Shown here in pieces: positions 21,410-30,389 of a stretch of DNA of 64,000 bases. The position numbers and the translations under genes are program-made. Below the pieces are notes generated by a model. The model searched no databases, was not told where the DNA came from, and worked only from the letters and a program-made list of their open reading frames with translations. Where the stretch lies: assembly GCF_024198215.1 (NCBI RefSeq), contig NZ_JAKCFA010000026.1, positions 62,001 through 126,000 of the forward strand, read 5' to 3'. Position 1 is the stretch's first letter. Every line of letters starts with the position of its first letter. This DNA is from Myxococcus qinghaiensis. GTDB taxonomy: Bacteria; Myxococcota; Myxococcia; Myxococcales; Myxococcaceae.

Positions 21410-23053
21410 GTGAGCGCATCCAGACACAGCCCCCTGGCGTCGGGTCCCCAGGCCGTCCATCAGCTCCTCCCACGGCTCGCCTGGGGAGACGCGGTGGGCA
21501 ACCAGGTGCGTTACCTCCAGGGCCTCTTGCGGAGCTGGGGCTTCGCCTCGGAAATCTATGCCGAGGACTGGGATGACGTGTGCAAGGACCAGGTCCGGCA
21601 CGTCCGCGAGCATGCGAAGCACGCCCGCCCGGACTCCGTGCTGCTGGTGCATCACAGCTTCCAGTCCCGGCTGGTGCCGCTCATCGCCCGGGCGCCTGGT
21701 CGCAAGGTGCTCGTGTACCACAACGTGACGCCTGCCCGGCTGTTCGAGGGGTTCGAGCGCAAGGTGGCCGCCGCGTGCGACGCGGCCCGGGACGAGCTGC
21801 TCGAGCTGAGGCCCCACGTCGAGCGGGCGTTCGCCTACTCGCGCTTCAGCGCGGAGGAGCTGGTGGCCGCGGGCTACGCGTCGGTGTCGACGCTGCCGTT
21901 CGCCATCGACTGGAGCGCCTTCGACACGGCGCCGGACCCCGGGTTGCTCGCGGAGCTGAGCGACGGCTGCGCCAACGTCCTCTTCGTGGGGCGGGCCGTG
22001 CCCAGCAAGAAGGTGGACGACGTGCTGCGCGTCTTCACCGCGTACCAGCGGCTGTACCAGCCTCGCAGCCGGCTCGTCGTCGCCGGGTATCTGCATCGGG
22101 ATGGGGCGTATGGCGCGTACCTGCACGGACTCAAGGAGGTGCTCGGCGCGGAGCGCGTCCTGTTCCTGGGCCGGGTGAGCGCGGCGCAGCTCTCCGCGTG
22201 CTTCGCCACCGCGTCCGCGTATCTCTCCATGAGCCGGCACGAAGGGTTTGGCGTGCCCTTGTTGGAGGCGATGTACCGGAGCGTGCCCGTCGTCGCCTAC
22301 GGCGCGGCGGCCGTGCCAGAGACGATGGGTGGCGCGGGGCTCGCGACGCTGTCGGATGACCCGGCGGAGGTCGCGGAGCTGCTCGCGGTGCTGGACCGGA
22401 GTCCGCGGCTGCGAGCGCAGGTGCTCGAGGCCCAGCGGGCACGGCTCCAGGTCCTCTCGCAAGCGCGCGTGGCCGAGCAGGTGCGCGAGGCGTTCGACGC
22501 CATGCTGACCGCACCTTCGACGCAGGCGCCCTCTTCCGTGGCTTCGCGCGGGCACGTCACGGTGGAGCTGGTGTGCCCGGGCTACACCGTGCGCCCCGAG
22601 GACGCGGCGTCACGGCTGGCGCGTGAGCTGGCGAAGCAGCTGCCCGGTGCACGGGTCCTCGCGCTCCGACCTCGGGGTGCCGAGGCTTCGCTGGAGGTCG
22701 GCCCCGAGCAGGTGGAGGGCGTGTCCGTGTGGCACTTCACGCCGGACCAACCCGTGGGTCGAGGGCCGGGAGCGCTGCCGGGTTCTTCGTCGCTGGAGAC
22801 CGCGACGCGTGTATCGCCAGAGCCGGTCATCTTGCTGGGGGTGGATTCGCTCTCGGCGCAGGCGCTCATGCCGCACGTGGGCGCGAGGGCCTTGGGGACG
22901 TATACGGCCGAGCATCCGCCGACGGTGCTGGAGCCCGCGCGCCGACACCTGGGTGACAGGCTGGTGATGCTGGAGCCGTCACGCCCCGAGGAGGCCCTCA
23001 TGACGTTGTTGGAAGGACTCTCTTTCGTTCGAGGTGACGCACGTGCGCGCTGA
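21410..23053 (+). CDS. GT4-type glycosyltransferase
   Basis: This 547-residue protein has a GT-B fold of the GT4 type. Family segments are GDAVGNQVRYLQGLLRSWGF, VLLVHHSF, KVLVYHNVTPARLF, NVLFVGRAVPSKKVDDVL, FLGRVSAAQLSACFATASAY and the donor-site motif SRHEGFGVPLLEAM. About 150 residues beyond the GT domain form an unassigned C-terminal region. The start is GTG at 21410 with AAGGGAG seven bases upstream. It leads a plus-strand run with the genes at 23043 and 23603 and lies beside the rhamnose operon, so may transfer rhamnose or another O-antigen sugar. Confidence 0.88.
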   Translation: MSASRHSPLASGPQAVHQLLPRLAWGDAVGNQVRYLQGLLRSWGFASEIYAEDWDDVCKDQVRHVREHAKHARPDSVLLVHHSFQSRLVPLIARAPGRKVLVYHNVTPARLFEGFERKVAAACDAARDELLELRPHVERAFAYSRFSAEELVAAGYASVSTLPFAIDWSAFDTAPDPGLLAELSDGCANVLFVGRAVPSKKVDDVLRVFTAYQRLYQPRSRLVVAGYLHRDGAYGAYLHGLKEVLGAERVLFLGRVSAAQLSACFATASAYLSMSRHEGFGVPLLEAMYRSVPVVAYGAAAVPETMGGAGLATLSDDPAEVAELLAVLDRSPRLRAQVLEAQRARLQVLSQARVAEQVREAFDAMLTAPSTQAPSSVASRGHVTVELVCPGYTVRPEDAASRLARELAKQLPGARVLALRPRGAEASLEVGPEQVEGVSVWHFTPDQPVGRGPGALPGSSSLETATRVSPEPVILLGVDSLSAQALMPHVGARALGTYTAEHPPTVLEPARRHLGDRLVMLEPSRPEEALMTLLEGLSFVRGDARAR

Positions 23054-23582
23054 GGACCTGTTGACCCGTGCTCCCTCGCCCGAGGCCGTGGCGAAGGAGA
23101 CCCAGAAGCTGCCCGAGCCCACCGCTGAAGCGCGCGAAGCCCTGCGCCAGACGCTGGAGGCGTCCGCGCGGCCCGCCACTCCGACGCCGTGGCCCGCGCT
23201 GCTCCAGGAGGCACGCGGGAAGATGGACAGCCGCTACGCCGGGCCGGTGACGTCACACCGCGGCGGCTTGTCGGGCCTGGCGCTCGTGCTCGCGAAGCGG
23301 GCCTTCCGTCTCGCCTTCCAGCCGTTCATCAACGAGACGCTCCGCAAGCAGGTGGAGTTCAACGAGTCCATCCTCGATGCGCTCGCCACCATCCATGACG
23401 TCCAGCGTGAGCACGCGCGCACCCAGGCCACCTGGCGACAGGACGTGGAGCGCAGGCTGGCTCGCATGGAGGACGCGGCGCGGGGCCTCGCCACCCACGA
23501 GGCCGCTGGCCGCGACGAGGCTCCCGAGCGTCCCCCTCGGCCATCGGGTAGCCCCTCTCGTCGCCGCTCCGGTCGGCGATAG
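23043..23582 (+). CDS. Small protein with the SHR–KR–QxxFN module
   Basis: This 179-residue protein has no catalytic motif that I recognise. Its middle (about residues 68-118) contains TSHRGGLSGLALVLAKRAF and QPFINETLRKQVEFNES, which align with segments repeated at the N-terminus of WbgA. The flanks are acidic/Pro-rich before, and coiled-coil-like then Arg/Pro-rich after. The start is taken as GTG at 23043 with GAGGTGA upstream; GTG at 23034 is possible. It overlaps the end of the preceding glycosyltransferase gene. A docking or membrane-association role for polysaccharide enzymes is my inference. Confidence 0.7.
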   Translation: MRAEDLLTRAPSPEAVAKETQKLPEPTAEAREALRQTLEASARPATPTPWPALLQEARGKMDSRYAGPVTSHRGGLSGLALVLAKRAFRLAFQPFINETLRKQVEFNESILDALATIHDVQREHARTQATWRQDVERRLARMEDAARGLATHEAAGRDEAPERPPRPSGSPSRRRSGRR

Positions 23583-23602
23583 CCATTCCTTCTGAGGTCT
23601 TC

Positions 23603-25795
23603 GTGCGCATCTGCCTGGTCTCCAGAGAGCTGTCTCCCTTCCTCGGAGGCGACATCGGCACATATGCGGCGCTGATGAGCCGCGCGCTCGCTGAGGCCGG
23701 CCATGAGGTGCATGTGCTCACCGCGCCTCACGCGGGCCTCGAACGCGCCGTCACGCTGTTGCCCGGCGTCCAGGTGCACGCGGTCCATTCGGAGATGGAC
23801 TCCGCCTTCGCGGGCGCCTTTCCCTTCTGGCCGATGCGCCACGCCATGGACGTCTATTCGTCCCTGCGTGAGCTGCATGCACGTCACGCCTTCGACTTCA
23901 TCGAGTTTCCCGAGCGCGACTTCGAGGGCTACTTCGCGCTGAGGGCCCGGCGCACGTTGGGCCACTTCTCCTCCGCCGTGCTCGCGGTGCGGCTGCACAC
24001 ACCCACCCGCGAGCTTCGGGCACTCAACGGCATCGCCGCGCTCGATTTGGACCTGGCCCGCTGGGAGTACATGGAGGACGCCTCCATCCGCGAAGCGGAC
24101 CTGGTCCTGTCTCCCACCCACGCCCTGCTCGACCAGGTGCGCTCACGGCTGAACCTGGAGACCCGGGGTGTCGTCGTTCCCCACCCCTTCCCTCACGACG
24201 TCTCGAAGAGTCCCGCGCACGCGGAGCAAGGCCGCCCCCAGGTCTTGTACTTCGGCCCGCTGGAGCATCGGCAGGGCGTCCACCTGCTCGTCGATGCGAT
24301 GCAGAGGCTCTTCGAGCGGGGCCTCGACGCGACGCTCCTGCTCATCGGTGAAGACACTCCGACGGGGCCCGCTGGCCGCTCCATGCGTGCGTCGCTGGAG
24401 CGCCGCATCGCGCCCATGTGGCGCGAGCGCATCGACTTCGAGTTCGCGCGCTCCACGCCCGGCCTCGCCGTCGCGCTCGCGGACGCCACCGTGTGCTGCT
24501 TCCCCGCGCTGTGGGAGAACTTCCCCCACCGCTGCCTGGAGGCGATGTCCGCTGGCGCGCTCGTCGTGGGCAGCAACGCAGGCGGCATGGCGGAGCTCAT
24601 CGAGGAGGGTCGCAGTGGCCTGCTCTTCCGCGCGGGAGACGTGGCCCACCTGACGGACACCCTGGAGATGGCGCTGACACACCCCACCCCGCGCGAGACG
24701 GCGCGCCGAGAGGCCCCTGCCCGCATCGCCGGCTACTGCGCCCCCGCGAGCATCGTGAAGCAGGTGGAAGCCGCGGTGGAGTCCGTGGCGGACATGCGCC
24801 ACCGTGTGCTTCCCAAGCGCGTCAAGCCGAGGTCCGACACGCCACTCGTGTCGGTGCTGGTGCCCTACTACAACATGGGGCACTACCTGCCGGAGACGCT
24901 GCGCTCCATCCGCGCGCAGACCTTCACCGACTACGAGATTGTCCTCGTGGACGACGGCTCCACCGACTCGGAGAGCATCGAGATGCTCGAGCGGGTCCGC
25001 GCTCCGGACCTGCGCATCATCCGCCAGCGCAACGGGGGACTGAGCGCGGCACGCAACACGGGGCTGAAGCACGCCCGCGGGCACTACGTCCTGCCCCTGG
25101 ACCCCGATGACCTCATCGCTCCGACGTTCCTGGAGAAGACCGTCGCGGTGATGGAGGGCACCCCGGGGCTGGGCTACGCCACGTCGCAGGTGAACTACTT
25201 CGTCGACGACGCCACCCGCGTGACGGGCGGCTGGGTGCCTTGGGGCATGGAGCGCGATGCGCTGTGGGTGGCCAACGTGGCCTCCACCTGCACCGCGCTG
25301 ATGGAGCGTCGACTCGTCGAGGAGGTCGGCGGCTACGACGAGTGGTTCACGGGGTTCGAGGACTGGGATGTCTTCTGCTCGCTCGCGGAGCGGGGACTCG
25401 AAGGCTCCGTCATCCCCGAGAGCCTGTTCTATTACCGCGTGCGGCTGGACTCGATGACACGCACCTCGCTCGTCTCCGAGCGCGATGGGCTGTTGGCCTA
25501 CCTGAACCAGAAGCATCCAGGGCTCGCGCTACATCCCGAGCGCGCGGTCCGCATCCTCCGAGGCGAGGCCCGCAAGCAGGAGGCACGGCTCCTCGCCCAG
25601 GCCGCGGCGGCCATCCCCCGACCCCTGCTCACCCGATTCGTGGACCGGCTCAACGGCACGCTCAAGCGCATGGACTTCGTCCACCACACGCTGCGCGGCG
25701 CCGTCTCGTGGGTGGTGGGCTCGGAGGGCGACTCCCGGCCCCTCCGGCATCAGCTCGTGGACCGGCTGAGCGGCAAGTCCCGGACAGACCGCTGA
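23603..25795 (+). CDS. GT4–GT2 fusion glycosyltransferase
   Basis: This 730-residue protein joins two glycosyltransferases. Residues about 1-390 are GT4-like: RICLVSRELSPFLGGDIG, LVLSPTHALLDQVR, LYFGPLEHRQGVHLLVDAM and the donor region ENFPHRCLEAMSAGALVVGS. Residues about 412-650 are GT2: VSVLVPYYNMGHYLPETL, VLVDDGSTDSE, LDPDDLI (DxD) and GFEDWDVF. The C-terminal tail carries FVDRLNGTLKRMDFVHH and, 39 residues later, a truncated copy LVDRLSG. The same 39-residue repeat ends the convergent gene at 25858. The GTG start follows GAGGT. Confidence 0.9.
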   Translation: MRICLVSRELSPFLGGDIGTYAALMSRALAEAGHEVHVLTAPHAGLERAVTLLPGVQVHAVHSEMDSAFAGAFPFWPMRHAMDVYSSLRELHARHAFDFIEFPERDFEGYFALRARRTLGHFSSAVLAVRLHTPTRELRALNGIAALDLDLARWEYMEDASIREADLVLSPTHALLDQVRSRLNLETRGVVVPHPFPHDVSKSPAHAEQGRPQVLYFGPLEHRQGVHLLVDAMQRLFERGLDATLLLIGEDTPTGPAGRSMRASLERRIAPMWRERIDFEFARSTPGLAVALADATVCCFPALWENFPHRCLEAMSAGALVVGSNAGGMAELIEEGRSGLLFRAGDVAHLTDTLEMALTHPTPRETARREAPARIAGYCAPASIVKQVEAAVESVADMRHRVLPKRVKPRSDTPLVSVLVPYYNMGHYLPETLRSIRAQTFTDYEIVLVDDGSTDSESIEMLERVRAPDLRIIRQRNGGLSAARNTGLKHARGHYVLPLDPDDLIAPTFLEKTVAVMEGTPGLGYATSQVNYFVDDATRVTGGWVPWGMERDALWVANVASTCTALMERRLVEEVGGYDEWFTGFEDWDVFCSLAERGLEGSVIPESLFYYRVRLDSMTRTSLVSERDGLLAYLNQKHPGLALHPERAVRILRGEARKQEARLLAQAAAAIPRPLLTRFVDRLNGTLKRMDFVHHTLRGAVSWVVGSEGDSRPLRHQLVDRLSGKSRTDR

Positions 25796-25807
25796 ACCGC
25801 CTCCTCG

Positions 25808-25841
25808 CCGTGGTGCCCGACTCGCGAGGCAGGCACCACGG
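25808..25841. terminator. Hairpin between convergent glycosyltransferase genes
   Basis: Ten-base arms CCGTGGTGCC and GGCACCACGG flank a 14-base loop, between two convergent genes and with no T-tract. It probably ends or stabilises both transcripts. Confidence 0.5.
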
Positions 25842-25857
25842 AGCGGCGTGAAACGGC

Positions 25858-28149
25858 TCAGCGCCGCCCCATGCTCAGCTTGCTGGTGGTCTTCACCACC
25901 TGCTTCACGGTGGGGTGGACCACCGGCATCGCCTTGAGCGTGCGGTTGAGCAGGTCCACCAGCGCGTAGCGCGTGGGACGCTCCTCCGCGCCTTCCGGCG
26001 TCAGGCCACTGGCCGCGCGCTTGAGGAGCCGGTGCATCATCGGCATCCGCTTCAGCGTGGAGTTGAGGGTGTCCACCACGCCGTAGCGCAGCGGCACCTC
26101 CCCGCTCACCGCCACGGCAGTGGGCTCCGCGGATGCCGCACGCGCTCCGTTGGGAGGCGAGGCCAGCAGCATGAAGGCCGCCAGCTGGACTCCCGCGGGC
26201 AATGGACGCGGGAGGTTCTGGTGGAGCTGGAAGACCAGCTCATGATGCCGTCGCGGGTTGACGCCGGTAATCATCGACCCCTTGCGCCGCCGGTAGTGGA
26301 AGTGGAGCGCGTTGGTGACGAGGAAGCGGTGCCCCGCATGCGCCAGGCGCAGGTAGAGGTCCCAGTCCTCGTAGCTCGTCAGCTCCTCCGTGTAGCGCAT
26401 GCGCTCGAACACCGAGCTGCGCATGAGCGACGTGGCGCAGGCGAGCCGGTTGGCCACCATGCCCAGCGAGGGACAGTCACCGATGAAGAGGGCGTAGTCG
26501 ATGAAGCGCCGCTGCGCCCGGCCCTCGTCGGAGTCGAAGTAGCCCGTGGCGGGCACCACCACGTCGAACTCCCGGTGACGCTCCAGCGCCTCCACCGCCA
26601 TGCGGATGAAGGTGGGGCTGATGCAGTCGTCCGCGTCCAGCGGGAGGATGTAGTCCCCCGTCGCCGCGCGCAGGCCGATGTTGCGCGATGCGGGCAGCCC
26701 CCGGTTCATGGGGTTGCGGATGAGCTTCACGCCGCTGGTGCCGGAGGCGGCTGCCTCCTCGATGCGGTTGAGCACCTCGTGGTCGAACGCGCCCGTCGAG
26801 GCGTCATCCACGATGATGACTTCAATCTCCGGGTAGTTGCTGTCGGCGATGCTCGCCAGCGTCTCCGGGAGGAAGCGCCCCAGGTTGTGGTTGGTGATGA
26901 GGACGCTGACGAGCGGCAGGTCACCATTCGAAGCCAGCCGGGCCGTGGCGGGCTGCTTGCGCAAGGTCTCCCAGTACGGAGGCTGCGCGGTCCACTCCAC
27001 CGGGAGGAGCGCCGGAGCACGCCACGCGCGCTCCAGGGCATCGACGAGCCCTTCGACCGAGCCGCCGTACGTGTAGCAGTTCACCCCGTCCTTGAAGGGG
27101 CTCGCCGGAGCGAACGCGACACACGCGCCGTTGAGCACCAGCGTGGCGCCCGCGCCGGAGGCCTCGTAGGCGGTGAGGTTGAGCGACTCGTAGTCGGAGG
27201 AGATGACGACGATGCCGTGCCGCATCAGCGCGTCACGGTCCTTGCTCGGCCCGGTGAACAGGAAGCGCGAGCGTAGGTCCTCCGGAATCAGCCTCTGGAC
27301 GTAGGCGAGGTAGTCCGCGCTGGCGGTATGGCAGGCGAGGACAGCGTTGCCCCGGTACTCCGGAAAGCGGCGCATGAACCCGGCCGCGCCCCGGACGAAC
27401 ACGTCGGTGCGCTTGATGTTCTGGATCTTGGTGACGAAGAGCAGGTCCGGCTCGCCCTCCGTGCGCGGCGGCACTGCCGCCACCTTGGCGGCCACCGGCG
27501 GAAACTCCCGCCTCACCTTGTCCAGCCACGTCGAAGGGAAGCCGTAGAACGAGCAGTTCAGCTCGGCGACGCCAGGGATGTGGGCGATGACCAGGTCCGC
27601 GTCGAGCAGCGCCTTGCGCTCCAGCTCGAACTGCCCCATGTGCTCCCAGTTCAGCAACTGGCGCTCGAAGGGCGCCAGCATCCCGCCCGTCGAGTGCAGT
27701 CGCACCACCACCTGCGCGCCCTCCAGGCCGCACCCCAGCAGCTTCTCCTGGATGGCGCAGAAGGCCCAGCCTCGGTAGTCGGGGAACTCGATGACGTCGA
27801 AGCGAGTCCCCTCCTCCTCCAGCCGGCGCAGCTCCAGCAGCAGCTCCATCGACTGGGCGTGGCAGACGGTGTCGGTGAACGCTCCGGGCGGAGGATAGAC
27901 ACCGCCCTCGTCGAAGCTCGTGTCCCACTCGCGGCGGGCCGGGGCGACGTGCGCCTTCACCTTGCCCTGGAAGTGACGCTCCACCTCGCGCGGCTTCACC
28001 GTCGTGTGCGAGGGGAACAGCACGTGGAACTCCACGCCCTGCCCGCGTTGGAGCGAGTCCTCGATGAGGTTGTGGAGGACGCGGCCGATGCCGCCCGGGG
28101 TGAAGGGGTAGATCTCGTCCGTGACGAGACAGACTCGACGCGGACTCAT
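25858..28149 (-). CDS. GT4–GT2 fusion glycosyltransferase with tail repeats
   Basis: This 763-residue protein has the same order as the gene at 23603. Residues about 1-410 are GT4-like: RRVCLVTDEIYPFTPGGIG, FDVIEFPDYRGWAF, DLLFVTKIQNIKRTDVFVRG and SSDYESLNLTAYEASGAGAT. Residues about 435-660 are GT2: VSVLITNHNLGRFLPETL, IIVDDAST, LDADDCI (DxD) and SYEDWDLYLRLA. The tail has two copies of a 39-residue repeat: VVDTLNSTLKRMPMMH and LVDLLNRTLKAMPVVH. Its ATG overlaps the stop of the upstream gene as ATGA, so the two are one operon. Confidence 0.9.
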   Translation of the reverse strand: MSPRRVCLVTDEIYPFTPGGIGRVLHNLIEDSLQRGQGVEFHVLFPSHTTVKPREVERHFQGKVKAHVAPARREWDTSFDEGGVYPPPGAFTDTVCHAQSMELLLELRRLEEEGTRFDVIEFPDYRGWAFCAIQEKLLGCGLEGAQVVVRLHSTGGMLAPFERQLLNWEHMGQFELERKALLDADLVIAHIPGVAELNCSFYGFPSTWLDKVRREFPPVAAKVAAVPPRTEGEPDLLFVTKIQNIKRTDVFVRGAAGFMRRFPEYRGNAVLACHTASADYLAYVQRLIPEDLRSRFLFTGPSKDRDALMRHGIVVISSDYESLNLTAYEASGAGATLVLNGACVAFAPASPFKDGVNCYTYGGSVEGLVDALERAWRAPALLPVEWTAQPPYWETLRKQPATARLASNGDLPLVSVLITNHNLGRFLPETLASIADSNYPEIEVIIVDDASTGAFDHEVLNRIEEAAASGTSGVKLIRNPMNRGLPASRNIGLRAATGDYILPLDADDCISPTFIRMAVEALERHREFDVVVPATGYFDSDEGRAQRRFIDYALFIGDCPSLGMVANRLACATSLMRSSVFERMRYTEELTSYEDWDLYLRLAHAGHRFLVTNALHFHYRRRKGSMITGVNPRRHHELVFQLHQNLPRPLPAGVQLAAFMLLASPPNGARAASAEPTAVAVSGEVPLRYGVVDTLNSTLKRMPMMHRLLKRAASGLTPEGAEERPTRYALVDLLNRTLKAMPVVHPTVKQVVKTTSKLSMGRR

Positions 28150-30119
28150 GACTGGACGAACTCCTCGAGGACCTTGACCGCCTCGAAGGTGAGGGCCCGC
28201 TCGTAGTCCACCATCATCTCCGTGAGCTCTCCGGGCGAGCGCTCGCGCAGCGCCACCATCCGCTCGATGGCCGCGGCGACCACCTCCACGGAGTCCACGC
28301 CCGAGACTTGCGCGAGCTTCTGGAAGGGATGCGAGTCCAGCTCGCCCAGGCTGAGCGGCCCGTAGACACACGGCACGCGCAGCGCGAGCGCCTCCAGCCC
28401 CGTCATGGGCTGGCACTCCGACAAGGAGGCATTGAGGACGATGTCGCAGCGGCGCACCAGGTCGAACAGCTCCGTGCGGCTGGGGCGCGCGACCTGGTGG
28501 ATGCGGCGGCGGCTCTTCATGACGTCCGGCAGCCGGTAGCTCGCCGTGACGTAGATGTCGTCGATGCGCGAGGACGCCTGGCAGGCGAAGAGGTTGGTGA
28601 AGAAGTTCTTCCGCCAGTCGTTGGGCGTGGGGATGAGCGCGGCGCGCGTGAGGCGGCGCGTCGGAGCGATGCGCTCGGCCTCCGACAGCCTGGGCGGCAG
28701 GTTGAGCACCGTCTTCGGGAAGACCTCCGGGGCCAGCAGGTGCATGCCCGGCTTCACGGTCGCCAGCGCGTCGATGACGCCCCGGCGCCGCAGGTCGATG
28801 AGCTGCGCGAAGCAGTCCAGCTCGAACGAGTAATGGAACTGCGCCGACGAGCCGTGCCACAGCGCGAGGATGCGCACCGACGAGCCCAGCACCCGGCGCA
28901 GCAGCACCACGAAGTCGCGCGCGTTGGACGAGTAGCCGTGGAGGATGACCTGGCGGCACCCGCTGCGCTCGACGAGCTCAATCGCCGCGCGCAGCTCGCG
29001 CTCGTCCAGCACGCGCTCGGAGGTGATGGCCAGCTTCTGTCCCGGCAGGTAGCCGGCGGCGGCGCGGATGCCGTGCCAGTCCTGGTGGAACACGTGCATC
29101 AGCTTGCTGAACTGGGGCAGGTCCGCGGACCAGCGTGTGTCCAGCGAGGCGTTGAGGATGAAGCCGGGGACGGCCTGGGGCGGCGCCGCATGCGGGGTCG
29201 GCGCGTCCGGGAACGGCACGCGCGAGGCCCGGAGGCGGGCGAGGTCGTCGGACAGGCCCTGGAGCCGCTGGCGGCGAGCGAAGCGCTCGGACTCCGCCGC
29301 CAGGCGCTCGGTCAGCTCCACCACCTTCGCCTCGCTGCTCGTGACGGGCGCGGCCATGGACTTGCTGGCCCGGGCCGCCCACTCCAGCAGCCGAGGCATG
29401 GCGCGCGCGTGCAGCGCCTCCAGCGTCAGCGGCTGGGATTCGTCTCGCGGAGCATCCGGCCCCACGAGGTGGAAGTAGCGCCGCCCCTGCCCCGCGTGGC
29501 GCTTGAGGACGTAGACGTCGTTCGTCTCCACCAGGCCGGGGCCGTGGTGCAAATCCCACCCTTCCGGCAGCAGGTCCGCGAAGGCGTGGAGCCAGGAGCC
29601 CGGATGACACGAGGGGTCCCACACGCTGGTCGGCATCAGCGGGTTCTCCACCAGCACCAGCATGCCGCCGGGCAGCACGAGCTGCCCCATGGTCTCCAGC
29701 AGCGCGGTGATGCGCTCGCTCGGGTTGTGCACGAGCGTGGAGACGGAGAAGACGACGTCGAAGCGCCGGCCCCCCACCGCGGTGAGCGGGTCATCCCCAC
29801 AGAAGATGCGCTCCTCCACGGGGCGCAGCGACGCGGGCGGCTCCAGGCGCAGCGGCTCCGTCATCGACTCCGAGATGTCGTACCCGTGGTAGCGCACATG
29901 GGAGAGCTGGGAGAGGTACGTCGCGTGCTGGCCGAAGCCACAGCCGAACTCCAACACGGACAGCGAGCGGTCCAGCCGGCGCTGTTCGGAGCGGATGAGC
30001 GCGGTCAACACGCGTTCCTGCTGACCGTACGCGGCGTTGCCCTGCCCCTCGCGGACCCGCACCAGCTCCCGGTAGGAGTGGCCGCTGGTCGTCTTCCAGA
30101 AATGGAGACTGTCGCTCAT
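28146..30119 (-). CDS. Methyltransferase–glycosyltransferase fusion
   Basis: This 657-residue protein starts with a class I SAM methyltransferase (about 1-230; SVLEFGCGFGQHATYL, YHGYDISESM, FDVVFSVSTLVHN). A helical linker (about 255-310, with EAKVVELTERLAAESERFA) leads to a GT-B-like domain with no clear N-terminal signature but a GT4-like end (NASLSECQPMTGLEALALRV). It may cap or methylate the growing glycan. The start is uncertain: the ATG at 30119 is used because the upstream frame to 30167 is AT-richer and looks untranslated, though ATG 30167 would add 16 residues. The 270 bases upstream must hold its promoter. Confidence 0.8.
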   Translation of the reverse strand: MSDSLHFWKTTSGHSYRELVRVREGQGNAAYGQQERVLTALIRSEQRRLDRSLSVLEFGCGFGQHATYLSQLSHVRYHGYDISESMTEPLRLEPPASLRPVEERIFCGDDPLTAVGGRRFDVVFSVSTLVHNPSERITALLETMGQLVLPGGMLVLVENPLMPTSVWDPSCHPGSWLHAFADLLPEGWDLHHGPGLVETNDVYVLKRHAGQGRRYFHLVGPDAPRDESQPLTLEALHARAMPRLLEWAARASKSMAAPVTSSEAKVVELTERLAAESERFARRQRLQGLSDDLARLRASRVPFPDAPTPHAAPPQAVPGFILNASLDTRWSADLPQFSKLMHVFHQDWHGIRAAAGYLPGQKLAITSERVLDERELRAAIELVERSGCRQVILHGYSSNARDFVVLLRRVLGSSVRILALWHGSSAQFHYSFELDCFAQLIDLRRRGVIDALATVKPGMHLLAPEVFPKTVLNLPPRLSEAERIAPTRRLTRAALIPTPNDWRKNFFTNLFACQASSRIDDIYVTASYRLPDVMKSRRRIHQVARPSRTELFDLVRRCDIVLNASLSECQPMTGLEALALRVPCVYGPLSLGELDSHPFQKLAQVSGVDSVEVVAAAIERMVALRERSPGELTEMMVDYERALTFEAVKVLEEFVQS

Positions 30120-30389
30120 CTGGGCCGCGTCCCCATTCGGGCCCTCACTCTTGATATCTTTGTACATGTGCCGATGTGAATGACGCCGCCTGCATGGACC
30201 GAAAGGGTTGCCAGCGGGATTTTCCGCAGCATCGCAACCATTCCCATGCCCGGCGGCAGTCAGGCAAGGGACGTGCTGTAAGTGAAGGGTAAAAGCGCCC
30301 AGGGAGGACCTTGGACGCATTGGCGATTTCTTCATTCTCGGCTATCCGCCCGCCCTCTTTCCAGCCGAGCGGGCCCCGGGTGACCTTTG
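30120..30389. other. Spacer between wbgA and the methyltransferase–glycosyltransferase gene
   Basis: No credible gene lies here. On the minus strand, just after the wbgA stop, there are two possible hairpins: GTGAC/GTCAC, then CTCGGCT/AGCCGAG with a 19-base loop. These may end the wbgA transcript. An AT-richer patch near 30130-30165 may hold the next promoter. Confidence 0.4.

Noticed and set aside
25754-25800. Frameshift truncating the second tail repeat of the GT4–GT2 gene at 23603
   Set aside because: Other frames after 25792 do not restore a convincing motif, and the convergent hairpin follows at once, so natural truncation is simpler.
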